55,089 bases of DNA from Anaerolineae bacterium. Its GTDB lineage: Bacteria > Chloroflexota > Anaerolineae > SpSt-600. The notes beneath the pieces are model-generated. The model did not search any database. It was not told where the DNA came from and saw nothing but the letters and a program-made list of their open reading frames with translations. The DNA is taken from assembly GCA_025062375.1 (NCBI GenBank), contig JANXAG010000011.1:1-55089 (forward strand), read 5' to 3'. Each line of letters starts with the position of its first letter. Within the stretch, counting starts at the first letter, position 1. A program made the position numbers and the translations under genes. This document shows positions 32,517 through 40,216 of this stretch, in pieces.

Positions 32517-33380
32517 ATGTTTTCAACTTTCTCAATTGTGGCCTTTGACCCTGCTACGGGCGATCTGGGTGTTGCTGTCCAATCCAAATTTCTCGCGGTC
32601 GGGGCGGTGGTTCCGTGGGCCAAGGCCCGAACGGGCGCCATTGCCACCCAATCCTGGGCTAATACATCCTACGGACCGAGAGGCCTTGAGCTTCTGAGCC
32701 TGGGCCTTTCAGCTCCAGAGGTGGTGGAAATCCTCTTAGCTGAAGATGAAGGCCGGGACCTGCGTCAGGTTGGGATAGTGGATTTCCGGGGTGGAGCTGC
32801 GGCTTACACGGGTAGGGGGTGCTTTGAATGGGCCGGGCATGTGGTGGGCTCTGGATATGCCTGCCAGGGCAACATACTTGCAGGCCCCAGGGTAGTGGAA
32901 GCCATGGCTGAAGCTTTTGAAAAGGGCGAAGGAGAGCTGGCCCACAGGCTCTTAGCGGCCCTGGAAGCTGGACAGGCTGCCGGTGGTGACAGACGAGGCC
33001 AGCAATCAGCAGCGCTTCTGGTGGTAAGAGAGAAGGGCGGATATGGCGGCTTCAACGACCGCTATATAGACCTCAGGGTTGATGACCACCCCGAGCCTAT
33101 AAAAGAGCTCAGGAGGCTGTTGAACCTTTACGAACTTTATTTCTTCAAGCCCAGACCTGAAGATCTGGTGGAAATAAAGGGGGAAATCGCCTTAGAAATC
33201 CAGCGCATCCTCCTTAAGACCGGGGATTACAGAGGCCCCCTCTCAGGCCAGTACGACGAAGTCACGAAGGAAGCCTTCAAAAACCTCTGCCTGAGGGAAA
33301 ACCTGGAGGAACGGTGGCAGGAAGAATCCCTGGTGGATTTGACAGTCCTGAATTTCCTGAGGGAACGCTTCGGGAGATGA
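32517..33380 (+). CDS. DUF1028 family protein with C-terminal peptidoglycan-binding-like segment
   Basis: The protein has 287 residues. The N-terminal 200 residues show the DUF1028 pattern: FSIVAFDPATGDLGVAVQSKF, GAIATQSWANTSYGP, GIVDFRGGAAAYTG and AAGGDRRGQQSAALLV. DUF1028 looks like an Ntn-hydrolase fold, but its substrate is unknown. The last 70 residues (ALEIQRILLKTGDYRGPLSG) resemble a peptidoglycan-binding helix bundle often attached to this domain. No signal peptide is seen. The gene overlaps the VanZ-like gene by 4 bp. Confidence 0.88.
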   Translation: MFSTFSIVAFDPATGDLGVAVQSKFLAVGAVVPWAKARTGAIATQSWANTSYGPRGLELLSLGLSAPEVVEILLAEDEGRDLRQVGIVDFRGGAAAYTGRGCFEWAGHVVGSGYACQGNILAGPRVVEAMAEAFEKGEGELAHRLLAALEAGQAAGGDRRGQQSAALLVVREKGGYGGFNDRYIDLRVDDHPEPIKELRRLLNLYELYFFKPRPEDLVEIKGEIALEIQRILLKTGDYRGPLSGQYDEVTKEAFKNLCLRENLEERWQEESLVDLTVLNFLRERFGR

Positions 33381-33709
33381 GGTCTTTCCTTTTCAGGTGG
33401 GGTCCTGCCATCTTTTGGATGGGGATTATATTCTCCCTATCCTCCATCCCCGGTTCTTTCTTGCCCGAAGTGGGGGGAGAGCCGCGGAACATCCTTTTCC
33501 ACCTTGTTGAGTATACCATCCTGGCTCTGCTCCTGTTGAGAGCTACGGCGGGGAAATGGTTTCCTGCAGGGGCAATCTCTCTGGGGTGGGCCGCGCTGGA
33601 TGAGTGGTATCAGAGCTTTGTTCCGGGCCGAGCCAGTTCCTTTCAGGATTTTTTCGTGGACATGCTTGGGATTAGCCTAGGGTTGATTCTGGGGAAGGGG
33701 AGGAGATAA
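33377..33709 (+). CDS. VanZ-like membrane protein
   Basis: The protein has 110 residues from the ATG at 33377, which overlaps the previous stop (ATGA). It has about four hydrophobic segments. The early motif PAIFWMGIIFSLSSIPGS and the later ALDEWYQSFVPGRASSFQDFF carry the Glu-x-x-Gln and Arg/Asp positions typical of VanZ-like proteins. Their general role is unknown, though VanZ itself contributes to teicoplanin resistance. It is part of the iorA operon, and the next gene starts immediately after its stop. Confidence 0.88.
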   Translation: MRSFLFRWGPAIFWMGIIFSLSSIPGSFLPEVGGEPRNILFHLVEYTILALLLLRATAGKWFPAGAISLGWAALDEWYQSFVPGRASSFQDFFVDMLGISLGLILGKGRR

Positions 33710-33710
33710 G

Positions 33711-34703
33711 ATCAGGAAAAGAGCTTTTAACCTTCTCGGGTTCCTGATAACCCTTTTCTTCATTGCCCTGGCGGTAAAGAAAATAGACTGGGGGAAGACG
33801 TGGCAATCCCTGCAGGGGGCTGATTATCGCTTTGTGGCTTTGGCCTTTATTTCTACGTCCCTTTCTTACTTTCTCAGGACCACTCGCTGGAAATGGATCT
33901 TGGAGCCTGCGGGGAATTTTTCCTTCCCGGTGCTTTTCCCTTCATTAATGGTAGGCTTTGCAATAAACAACTTGCTTCCTGGAAGGCTTGGGGAATTTGC
34001 TAGAGCTTACCTTGTAAGCCGGAAAACCAAAGTTTCTGTGAGTCTTTCCTTTGCTACCGTAGTGGTGGAAAGAGTTCTGGATGGCCTGACAATTGTGGGT
34101 GCCATGGGGGCAGTGGGCCTGTTCTATCCCCTTCCGGATTGGGGCAAGAAGGTGGCTTTGCTCTCGGCCTTCCTCTTCCTTTCAACTCTTATGGTCCTGC
34201 TTTCGCTGCTTTTCTTGCGGGCACAAACTATGAAAATCCTGGGCTTTCTGGCCAATCCTTTGCCCCAGCAATGGGAGAGAAAACTTTTGGGAATGATCTC
34301 CTCTTTTACCGAAGGCCTGGAAATCCTGCGCTCCGGACCCGTTTTCCTTCGCTCCCTCACCTTTTCCGTGGTAATATGGGGGGTGGAAACAGTCACCTAT
34401 TACCTTGGGATGAGAGCCCTCCACATTCCTCTCGCTGGCTGGAATGGAGTCTGGCAGGCTCTGTTTTTCATGTCCGCAGTAAACCTGGGGATAATGATAC
34501 CGGCAGCGCCAGGAGGGCTGGGACCGTACCAAGCCTCTGCCATCTTAGCTCTGGCCGTCTTCGGGGTGCCGAAGGAGGTTGCCCTGAGTGCTTCGCTTTT
34601 GACCCATGCTGTCCAGTATTTCTACGTTGTAGCCCTTGGCCTCTACTTTATGGGGAAGGAAGGTTTATCCCTTACAGAGATAATGGAAGAGAGGGCAAGA
34701 TGA
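33711..34703 (+). CDS. UPF0104/lysylphosphatidylglycerol synthase-type membrane protein, apparent AUC start
   Basis: About 330 residues and 8 hydrophobic segments fit the UPF0104 (LPG synthase TM region) family. Signatures are FLRTTRWKWIL, GFAINNLLPGRLGEFARAYL, ERVLDGLTI and AAPGGLGPYQA. The first membrane helix (IRKRAFNLLGFLITLFFIAL) is encoded upstream of the first GTG (33834). No ATG, GTG, TTG or CTG lies between the in-frame stop at 33684 and that helix. GGGAGGAG sits 6 bp before an ATC at 33711, so this may be a rare AUC start or a base error. These proteins act in flipping or modifying lipids or glycolipids; the substrate is unknown. Confidence 0.8.
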   Translation: MRKRAFNLLGFLITLFFIALAVKKIDWGKTWQSLQGADYRFVALAFISTSLSYFLRTTRWKWILEPAGNFSFPVLFPSLMVGFAINNLLPGRLGEFARAYLVSRKTKVSVSLSFATVVVERVLDGLTIVGAMGAVGLFYPLPDWGKKVALLSAFLFLSTLMVLLSLLFLRAQTMKILGFLANPLPQQWERKLLGMISSFTEGLEILRSGPVFLRSLTFSVVIWGVETVTYYLGMRALHIPLAGWNGVWQALFFMSAVNLGIMIPAAPGGLGPYQASAILALAVFGVPKEVALSASLLTHAVQYFYVVALGLYFMGKEGLSLTEIMEERAR

Positions 34704-35041
34704 AAGGCGGGAATATAGACCGTCTGGCTTTTACTATTGTGCATAGTTCTTACGTGCAAAAGCTCCTCAAGGCCCTCTACAGGGAAAGCTTTCAGGCCAC
34801 GGTTATAGAAGTCAAGGGAGGCTTTTTGGAAGAGCCTATGGTAACTCTGCTGGTGGGGATGAATCATCGGAAGCTTCCTCTTTTCCTGGAAGTAGTCAAG
34901 GCCCACTGTCCAGCCCGGTTCCGCTATATTCCAGCAGGGGTTATCGCTCCCTGGCCTCCTTCTTTTCCACGGATGGTAGAAGTCAGCACGGGCGGAGCAA
35001 TAGTCCTGGTGGTTCCAGTAGAAAAATTTTACCAGCTATAA
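34700..35041 (+). CDS. PII-like cyclic-di-AMP receptor paralogue, divergent
   Basis: The protein has 113 residues from the ATG at 34700 (ATGA overlap with the previous gene). It aligns by eye with the PstA/DarA family. VKGGFLEEPMVTLLVGM replaces the usual TGGFL...NTT..IG segment, and the C-terminal GGAIVLVVPVEKFYQL matches the family's ending. The N-terminus is less conserved (AFTIVHSSYVQKLLKAL). It probably forms a PII-like trimer; whether it still binds c-di-AMP is unclear because the Thr of the TGGFL loop is Lys. The second copy follows 13 bp later. Confidence 0.75.
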   Translation: MKGGNIDRLAFTIVHSSYVQKLLKALYRESFQATVIEVKGGFLEEPMVTLLVGMNHRKLPLFLEVVKAHCPARFRYIPAGVIAPWPPSFPRMVEVSTGGAIVLVVPVEKFYQL

Positions 35042-35054
35042 GGGAGGGCACCCC

Positions 35055-35324
35055 GTGAAGAAACTGGTTCTGGCCATAATAAAAGATGATGACGCACCTT
35101 CAGTTATGGAAGCACTTATTAGCCGAAATTTCAGGGTAACCAAGATAGCCAGTACCGGCGGATTCCTGCGGCGCGGGAACGTCACCCTCCTCATTGGCAC
35201 GGAAGAAGAGCGGGTGGAAGAACTCCTCAAAGCTGTTACCAGGGCCTGCGCTGAGCCGCCGCCTGGTCAGCACAGAGCTATTATTTTTGTCATCCCTATG
35301 GAGCAATTCATCCAGGTAGGATAA
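35055..35324 (+). CDS. Cyclic-di-AMP receptor, PII-like (PstA/DarA family)
   Basis: The 89-residue protein carries the family signature RNFRVTKIASTGGFLRRGN (about 24-42), followed by TLLIGTEEERVEELL and the C-terminal AIIFVIPMEQFIQV. In Gram-positive bacteria, PstA binds the second messenger c-di-AMP in a trimeric PII-like fold. This copy is shorter, with a reduced loop between residues 68 and 75. It has a GTG start at 35055 behind AGGGAGGG. It is the tandem paralogue of the preceding gene. No diadenylate cyclase gene is in the window. Confidence 0.88.
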   Translation: MKKLVLAIIKDDDAPSVMEALISRNFRVTKIASTGGFLRRGNVTLLIGTEEERVEELLKAVTRACAEPPPGQHRAIIFVIPMEQFIQVG

Positions 35325-35328
35325 GCCC

Positions 35329-36582
35329 GTGCTCAAACGTCTCATCGCCCTTGTGGAAGACGACTGGGGGCCTCACGTCGGATCTCTGCTCAGGCGTTCC
35401 CTCCGGTGGTTCCTGGCCGACGGAGTATTCGGAGGGGCAAGCGATGCTATAGTGAACGCCTTTCAGGCTCTTTACTTTTTGGCCCTTGGAGCCACCAGGC
35501 CCCAGATAGGCCTCCTGGCTTCCCTTTCCAACCTTACTATGCCTCTGGCTATGTTCCCGGGGGCTGCCCTGGCCGAAAGAAGTGTTGAATACAAAAGGTT
35601 CATCCTGAAAGCCCTTATCTTCAGCAAATCAACCCTCTTCCTCCTGGCCCTCCTGCCTTTCATCCCCTTTAGTGGGTACGCGATATCTTTCGGGATAGGC
35701 ATCGCTACTCTGCGGGTCTTTGCCAGCCACTTTGCCAACCCTGCCTGGACAGCCCTCGTAGGGAAGCTTGTGCCTCTGCAGTGGCGGGGAAGATATTTTG
35801 CCTCCCGCAATATACTCATCGGCCTGGCCAGCGTTCTGGTCACCCTGTTAGCGGGCGGTTTGATAGACCTGCTGGGCAGCCCAGGTGGTTATCAGGTCGT
35901 TTTCGGCCTGGCCGGCATCCTGGGGCTCCTTTCGGCTTACTCTTTCGCCCGGATAGAGGAGCCTCTCATGGCCCAGAGAAGAACCCAAAATCTTTCTACG
36001 AAAGCAGTGTTAAAATTTACCGGAAGAATCCCTGGTTTTTTGCCTTTCTGCATTTTATCTGGCCTGTGGAACTTTTCCGTCCACTTAGCCGCACCTTTTT
36101 TCCCTGTCTACATGGTTGAGGGCTTCAAAGCAGGAGGAACTCTCATCGGGCTTACTTCCTCGCTGGCCATCCTGGCCTCCATTCCCGGACAACGGATTTT
36201 CGGCCGCCAGGCTGATGAGCGCGGAGCATTGTGGGTTCAGAGGCTAACTTCGCTTGTTATCCCCTTTATCCCTTGGCTTTGGGCTTTGGCCCCCGGGGTA
36301 TGGTTCATAATACCCGTTGAGCTTTTCAGTGGCTTTATCTGGGCCGGATTTAACCTCGCTGTCTTTAACCTCCTTTTGGAGCTCACGCCCGAGGAAGGAA
36401 GACCCGTCCATGTGGCTTTATATCAGGTAATATCAGGACTTGGGATGACGATCGGGCCAGTGATAGGAGGCTTGCTGGCAAACGCGCTCGGTTACAAAGC
36501 CCTGTTCTGGATTTCTGGTGCTCTGCGGGTTCTTATCGCAATACTTTTCATCCACTTTCTCCGAGAAGGAAGCCGCCCTTAA
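35329..36582 (+). CDS. Major facilitator superfamily transporter
   Basis: The 417-residue protein (GTG start 35329, 4 bp after the previous stop) has about 11-12 hydrophobic segments. The central motifs are MFS-like: WTALVGKLVPLQWRGRYFASRN in the first half and GLGMTIGPVIGGLLANALGYKAL near the end. A mid-protein break (about 200-230) separates two bundles. The N-terminus has a soluble stretch of about 20 residues (LVEDDWGPHVGSLLRRS). The substrate is unknown. It is the last gene of the operon starting at iorA and is followed by two hairpins. Confidence 0.82.
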   Translation: MLKRLIALVEDDWGPHVGSLLRRSLRWFLADGVFGGASDAIVNAFQALYFLALGATRPQIGLLASLSNLTMPLAMFPGAALAERSVEYKRFILKALIFSKSTLFLLALLPFIPFSGYAISFGIGIATLRVFASHFANPAWTALVGKLVPLQWRGRYFASRNILIGLASVLVTLLAGGLIDLLGSPGGYQVVFGLAGILGLLSAYSFARIEEPLMAQRRTQNLSTKAVLKFTGRIPGFLPFCILSGLWNFSVHLAAPFFPVYMVEGFKAGGTLIGLTSSLAILASIPGQRIFGRQADERGALWVQRLTSLVIPFIPWLWALAPGVWFIIPVELFSGFIWAGFNLAVFNLLLELTPEEGRPVHVALYQVISGLGMTIGPVIGGLLANALGYKALFWISGALRVLIAILFIHFLREGSRP

Positions 36583-36600
36583 ACCAGGAACCCCCTTGGA

Positions 36601-36637
36601 ATCGCCTCTGGCGATCCCCTGCCTACAACAGCAGGGG
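36601..36637 (+). terminator. Two adjacent hairpins after the MFS gene
   Basis: ATCGCC-TCT-GGCGAT (36601-36615) is a perfect 6-bp stem. CCCCTGC (36616-36622) pairs with GCAGGGG (36631-36637) around 8 nt. No U-run follows. Both lie upstream of the next promoter, so they belong to the 3' end of the iorA-MFS transcript, possibly as a processing or Rho-linked end. Confidence 0.45.
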
Positions 36638-36672
36638 AGCAGACCATCGGAGGGATTAACCTCGGCCATTGT

Positions 36673-36701
36673 TTGACTATTTCAATCCTTTGCGCTATTA
36701 T
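36673..36701 (+). promoter_or_regulatory. Promoter of the UbiA-rlmD operon
   Basis: TTGACT (36673-36678), a 17-bp spacer and TATTAT (36696-36701) give a predicted leader of about 29 nt before the ATG at 36737. Confidence 0.75.
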
Positions 36702-36736
36702 CTTTCCGTCATCCTCTCCCGGGGAGAAGCGTAAGA

Positions 36737-37606
36737 ATGGTTATAGCCCTTTTAAAAGCGATGAGGCCCAAGCAGTGGGCCAAAAATGTTTTTGTCTTTG
36801 CCGCTCTTGTCTTTGATGAAAAACTCTTCAAACTGGTTCCTCTTTCCAAGACTGTACTGGGCTTTCTCATTTTCTGCCTCCTATCCGGCGCAGTCTACCT
36901 GGTGAACGATGTGGTGGATGCCGAGAAAGACCGCCTTCACCCTACCAAGAGAAAGAGGCCAATTGCCTCTGGCCAGCTGAGCCCTAAGCTCGCCTTGGCT
37001 ACAGCTTCAGCTCTCGGGATAACTTTAATCCCTGTCTCTTTCCTCCTGGATTTCTACTTCGGCCTTGTGGCCCTTGCTTACCTTATTTCCATGGTAGCTT
37101 ATTCCTTCTGGCTCAAGAATGTAGCCTTGATGGACGTTTTCACAGTCTCAGCGGGGTTCGTCCTTAGAGTGGCCGCCGGGGTTATCCTGGTAAAGGCCGA
37201 AAGATTTTCTCCCTGGCTCTATATCTGCACCACTTTGCTGGCCCTCTTTATAAGCATAAGCCGCCGCCGCCACGAACTTCTCCTTCTCAATGAGAACGCC
37301 TCAAACCACAGAACCATTCTTGAGGAATATAACCTGCGCCTTCTGGACGAAATGATAGTCATAGTAACTTCCAGCACCATCGTCGCTTACTCCCTTTACA
37401 CTTTCTCTGCTCCCAACCTCCCTCCGAATCACACCATGATGTTAACCATCCCGTTGGTCCTCTACTGCCTTTTCCGTTACCTTTACCTCATCCACGTGAA
37501 AGGGGAGGGTGGAGCTCCCGAAGATCTCATCTTTACCGACAAGCCACTGCTGGCAGGCCTCCTCCTCTGGGGCTTAGCCGTAATCGCTATACTTTATCTC
37601 CAATGA
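36737..37606 (+). CDS. UbiA-family prenyltransferase (decaprenyl-phosphate phosphoribosyltransferase-like)
   Basis: The 289-residue protein has about eight membrane helices. The first Asp-rich motif is NDVVDAEKDRLHPTKRKRPIASG (Asp residues at about 57-64), and a second acidic motif is in LMDVFTVSAGFVLR. The start MRPKQWAKN-type sequence and the HPTKRKRPIA stretch resemble decaprenyl-phosphate 5-phosphoribosyltransferases that make the pentose donor for cell-envelope polysaccharides. Other UbiA functions are possible. The stop overlaps the start of the methyltransferase gene by 4 bp. Confidence 0.82.
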   Translation: MVIALLKAMRPKQWAKNVFVFAALVFDEKLFKLVPLSKTVLGFLIFCLLSGAVYLVNDVVDAEKDRLHPTKRKRPIASGQLSPKLALATASALGITLIPVSFLLDFYFGLVALAYLISMVAYSFWLKNVALMDVFTVSAGFVLRVAAGVILVKAERFSPWLYICTTLLALFISISRRRHELLLLNENASNHRTILEEYNLRLLDEMIVIVTSSTIVAYSLYTFSAPNLPPNHTMMLTIPLVLYCLFRYLYLIHVKGEGGAPEDLIFTDKPLLAGLLLWGLAVIAILYLQ

Positions 37607-38835
37607 GGAAAATGGAAATTCGTCTGGAGAAAATGGCCCACGGAGGTGAAGCCCTCGGTTTTTACGAGGGCAAAGCCATCTTCGTGGCCGGAGGAATAGC
37701 TGGAGAAAGGGTTCAGGTTGAGATTGAGGAGGACCACCGGAGCTGGGCAAGGGCCAGGCTTTTGGAAGTTCTGACCCCTTCCCCTTACAGGGTTGAACCC
37801 CCGTGTCCGTATTTTGGCCGGTGCGGGGGATGCCAGTGGCAGCACATTGACTACAAGGCCCAGCTTCAGTTCAAGCGGGAAATCCTAGCCGAGCAACTCG
37901 CTCGCATTGGAGGCCTTGAGGCTGAAATCTTTCCTGTTGTTCCAAGTCCGTGGCCCTGGCACTACCGCAACTCTGTACGCTTTCGGGTTACTCCAGAGGG
38001 AATGCTCGCTTTCCAGGCCCTGCGCAGCACCGAACTTGTGGTCATTGAGGAGTGCTACATCCTTCACCCCCTTGTAGAGGAAGTCCTTGAAGCCGTAGAG
38101 ATGGAACTTCCCCCCTTGCTCTCCTTGAAGGTCAAAGTCGGGGTAAGGACAGGCCATCAGCTCCTTGTTCTGGAGACGGCACACAAAGAGACCCTTGAGC
38201 TTTCCACTGAACTTCCTGTTTCATGTGTCCTTATTCCCCCTTCAGGCCCTCCGGTGGTGATGGCTGGTAGCGATTTTATCCAGGAGGAAGTAGCGGGGAG
38301 GCTTTACCGAATTTCGGCCATGAGCTTTTTCCAGGCCAACACTCCCCAGGCCGAGAAGTTGGTGGAAATAGTGGAGGAATTTTTAACGCCAGAAGGAAAA
38401 GAGACCCTGCTGGATGGTTACTGCGGGGTTGGATTGTTCGGATTAGCCCTGGCAGATAAAGTGGCCAGGGTCATAGGAGTGGAAGAGAACCCCTTCGCCG
38501 TGAACGATGCCCTCCTCAATGCAGAGATGCAAGGGGCAGGAAATGCCCTCTTCATCCAGGGACGAATGGAAGAAGTTTCAGGGCAACTGGAGGAGAAGAT
38601 TGACCTTGCCGTGGTAGACCCACCGCGCACGGGTATGGAAAAGGAAGCCCTTGAAGGTCTCGTGCGCCTTAAGCCCCAAAAGATCGCCTACGTTTCGTGC
38701 GATCCAGCTACTCTGGCCAGGGATCTCGCCTTTCTGGTAAAAAACGGCTATGTCCTGGAGAAAGTGCAACCAGTGGACATGTTCCCCCAGACCTTTCACA
38801 TTGAAAGCATTTCCCTGCTCAGGCTCAGATCCTGA
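37603..38835 (+). CDS. rlmD: RlmD/RumA-type 23S rRNA uracil-C5 methyltransferase
   Basis: The 410-residue protein has a TRAM-like N-terminal domain (about 1-58). Fe-S cluster cysteines follow in CPYFGRCGGCQWQH (about 67-80), with a further Cys in EECYILHP. The SAM-binding core includes FFQANTPQAEKLV, DGYCGVGLFGLALAD, DPPRTGMEKEAL and the catalytic Cys in AYVSCDPATLARDL. The enzyme methylates uridines in rRNA (or tRNA for TrmA-like members; the target is not certain). Its 3' end overlaps the convergent YqeC-MocA gene by 40 bp. Confidence 0.9.
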   Translation: MRKMEIRLEKMAHGGEALGFYEGKAIFVAGGIAGERVQVEIEEDHRSWARARLLEVLTPSPYRVEPPCPYFGRCGGCQWQHIDYKAQLQFKREILAEQLARIGGLEAEIFPVVPSPWPWHYRNSVRFRVTPEGMLAFQALRSTELVVIEECYILHPLVEEVLEAVEMELPPLLSLKVKVGVRTGHQLLVLETAHKETLELSTELPVSCVLIPPSGPPVVMAGSDFIQEEVAGRLYRISAMSFFQANTPQAEKLVEIVEEFLTPEGKETLLDGYCGVGLFGLALADKVARVIGVEENPFAVNDALLNAEMQGAGNALFIQGRMEEVSGQLEEKIDLAVVDPPRTGMEKEALEGLVRLKPQKIAYVSCDPATLARDLAFLVKNGYVLEKVQPVDMFPQTFHIESISLLRLRS

Positions 38836-40184
38836 GGAGTATCAATATCAATCCTTATCCCGGGATCAGCTACCTCTACGATTTCCACCCAATCGGGATG
38901 TGCCTCTATAAGGGAACGGCCCCCTTTATCGCCCTTTATGGATGCCAGTTCAAGGAAAGTAGAGCGGTCAAAGAGCACAGGGTTTCCCCTGACTCCTCTA
39001 AAGGCTGGGGCCACTATGGGCCTGCGAGTCCTGTAATAGTGTCGAACTATCGCCGCTACTGTTTCCGGCCTTACGAAAGGCTGGTCAGCCAGGAAAAACA
39101 CCAGAGCTTCTGTCTCGGACCCTGCCACCAGGAGGCTGGCCCTTATGGAAGAGGCTATCCCTTCCCGCCAGTCCTTGTTTACCAGAAATTGAACCGGCTT
39201 TCCCTTAAGGATGGGGATGAGTTCTTCAGCATAAGCCCCAAGGATTACTACAATGCTTTCCAGGGGCGAGGCCAGGGCTATCTCCACAACCCTTTCCAGC
39301 ATTGGGACGCCTTCTACTGGAAAGAGCTGTTTCGGGCAGCCGAAGCGCTCGGATTCGCCAGCAGCCAGGATAATGCCTTTCACCCTTCCCACAATATCTC
39401 TCACTGGCTTCTCACCCCACAAAGCTGTCACCAGTACTTTCCGGACTTCCGGAGAGCGGAGGAGAAAGCGAGCAATTTTGTAGGCCTTCTGGGGAGGTGC
39501 TTCCTCACGGGTGTTCACCACCGGGATAAACCTGGCCGAAGGGGGTTTCCCTTTCATGCCGCCTTCGGGGTGCAGAAAGAGAGAAGCGATGGCGGCTTCG
39601 TCCAGCACGGAGCCCTCGGGGCAGTTCAGAAGCCTTGTAATTTCGCGGGGCCTGTGGAAAAACTCTTCGGTGAGGGGTTTGCCTGAGGCATCGGCATGGG
39701 CCATGGCCACGTAGAGCGAGGTGGAAGAGGGGACAATGGGCTCGTGAGGCGCCGGTGCTTTGAGAAGGCGTCCCCTGGCTCCATCGGCTTCAACGATTAT
39801 AACTGCATCGCCTGCAGCTTCGTGGATTCTATCAATCGTTTCCGGAGAAAGACCCTGAAGCTTGCGGGGGAGTACGGGGAAGGGATAGCGAGGGTGGATT
39901 GAAGCCTTCTCTCTGAGCCGCCGGCGGGCCAGGATGATGGCCTCGTGGTTCCGGAAAGCCTCCAGAACCCGCTCAGGGATTAAGAGTTCGTTCTCCTCCA
40001 GGATGAGAGCCTCACCGGGGCCAGGAACTGGCTCCAGGACCCTGGTGGTAGTGGTGAAAATAACCCTGAATCCTTCCCCTTTAAGTTCAGCCATAAGGCG
40101 TAGAGCCAGGGAAGTCTTCCCCCCTGCCCCCGTCAGAGAAATGACCTCTCCAGCTTTAACGCCGAGAGCTTCTCTTAAGAGCAT
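38796..40184 (-). CDS. Fusion of YqeC (selenium-dependent hydroxylase accessory) and MocA-type nucleotidyltransferase
   Basis: The protein has 462 residues. The N-terminal half (about 1-265) is YqeC-like, with a P-loop at ISLTGAGGKTSLALRL, then TTTTRV and VEADGARGRLLKAPAPHEP. The C-terminal half (about 268-462) is a MobA/MocA-type NTP transferase: KGIILAAGESERFGCPKQLF, FFLADQPFVRPE, RGVRGNPVLFDRS and GIRIDIDTPQDL. Both families serve molybdenum hydroxylase maturation: MocA adds CMP to the molybdopterin cofactor, and YqeC is linked to selenium-dependent Mo hydroxylases. No hydroxylase gene is in the window. It lies 32 bp after the GH114-GH5 gene on the same strand. Confidence 0.9.
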   Translation of the reverse strand: MLLREALGVKAGEVISLTGAGGKTSLALRLMAELKGEGFRVIFTTTTRVLEPVPGPGEALILEENELLIPERVLEAFRNHEAIILARRRLREKASIHPRYPFPVLPRKLQGLSPETIDRIHEAAGDAVIIVEADGARGRLLKAPAPHEPIVPSSTSLYVAMAHADASGKPLTEEFFHRPREITRLLNCPEGSVLDEAAIASLFLHPEGGMKGKPPSARFIPVVNTREEAPPQKAYKIARFLLRSPEVRKVLVTALWGEKPVRDIVGRVKGIILAAGESERFGCPKQLFPVEGVPMLERVVEIALASPLESIVVILGAYAEELIPILKGKPVQFLVNKDWREGIASSIRASLLVAGSETEALVFFLADQPFVRPETVAAIVRHYYRTRRPIVAPAFRGVRGNPVLFDRSTFLELASIKGDKGGRSLIEAHPDWVEIVEVADPGIRIDIDTPQDLSLSREMLSM

Positions 40185-40216
40185 ATCCTACCCTTTTCCG
40201 GGAACTTTCGCCTGCA

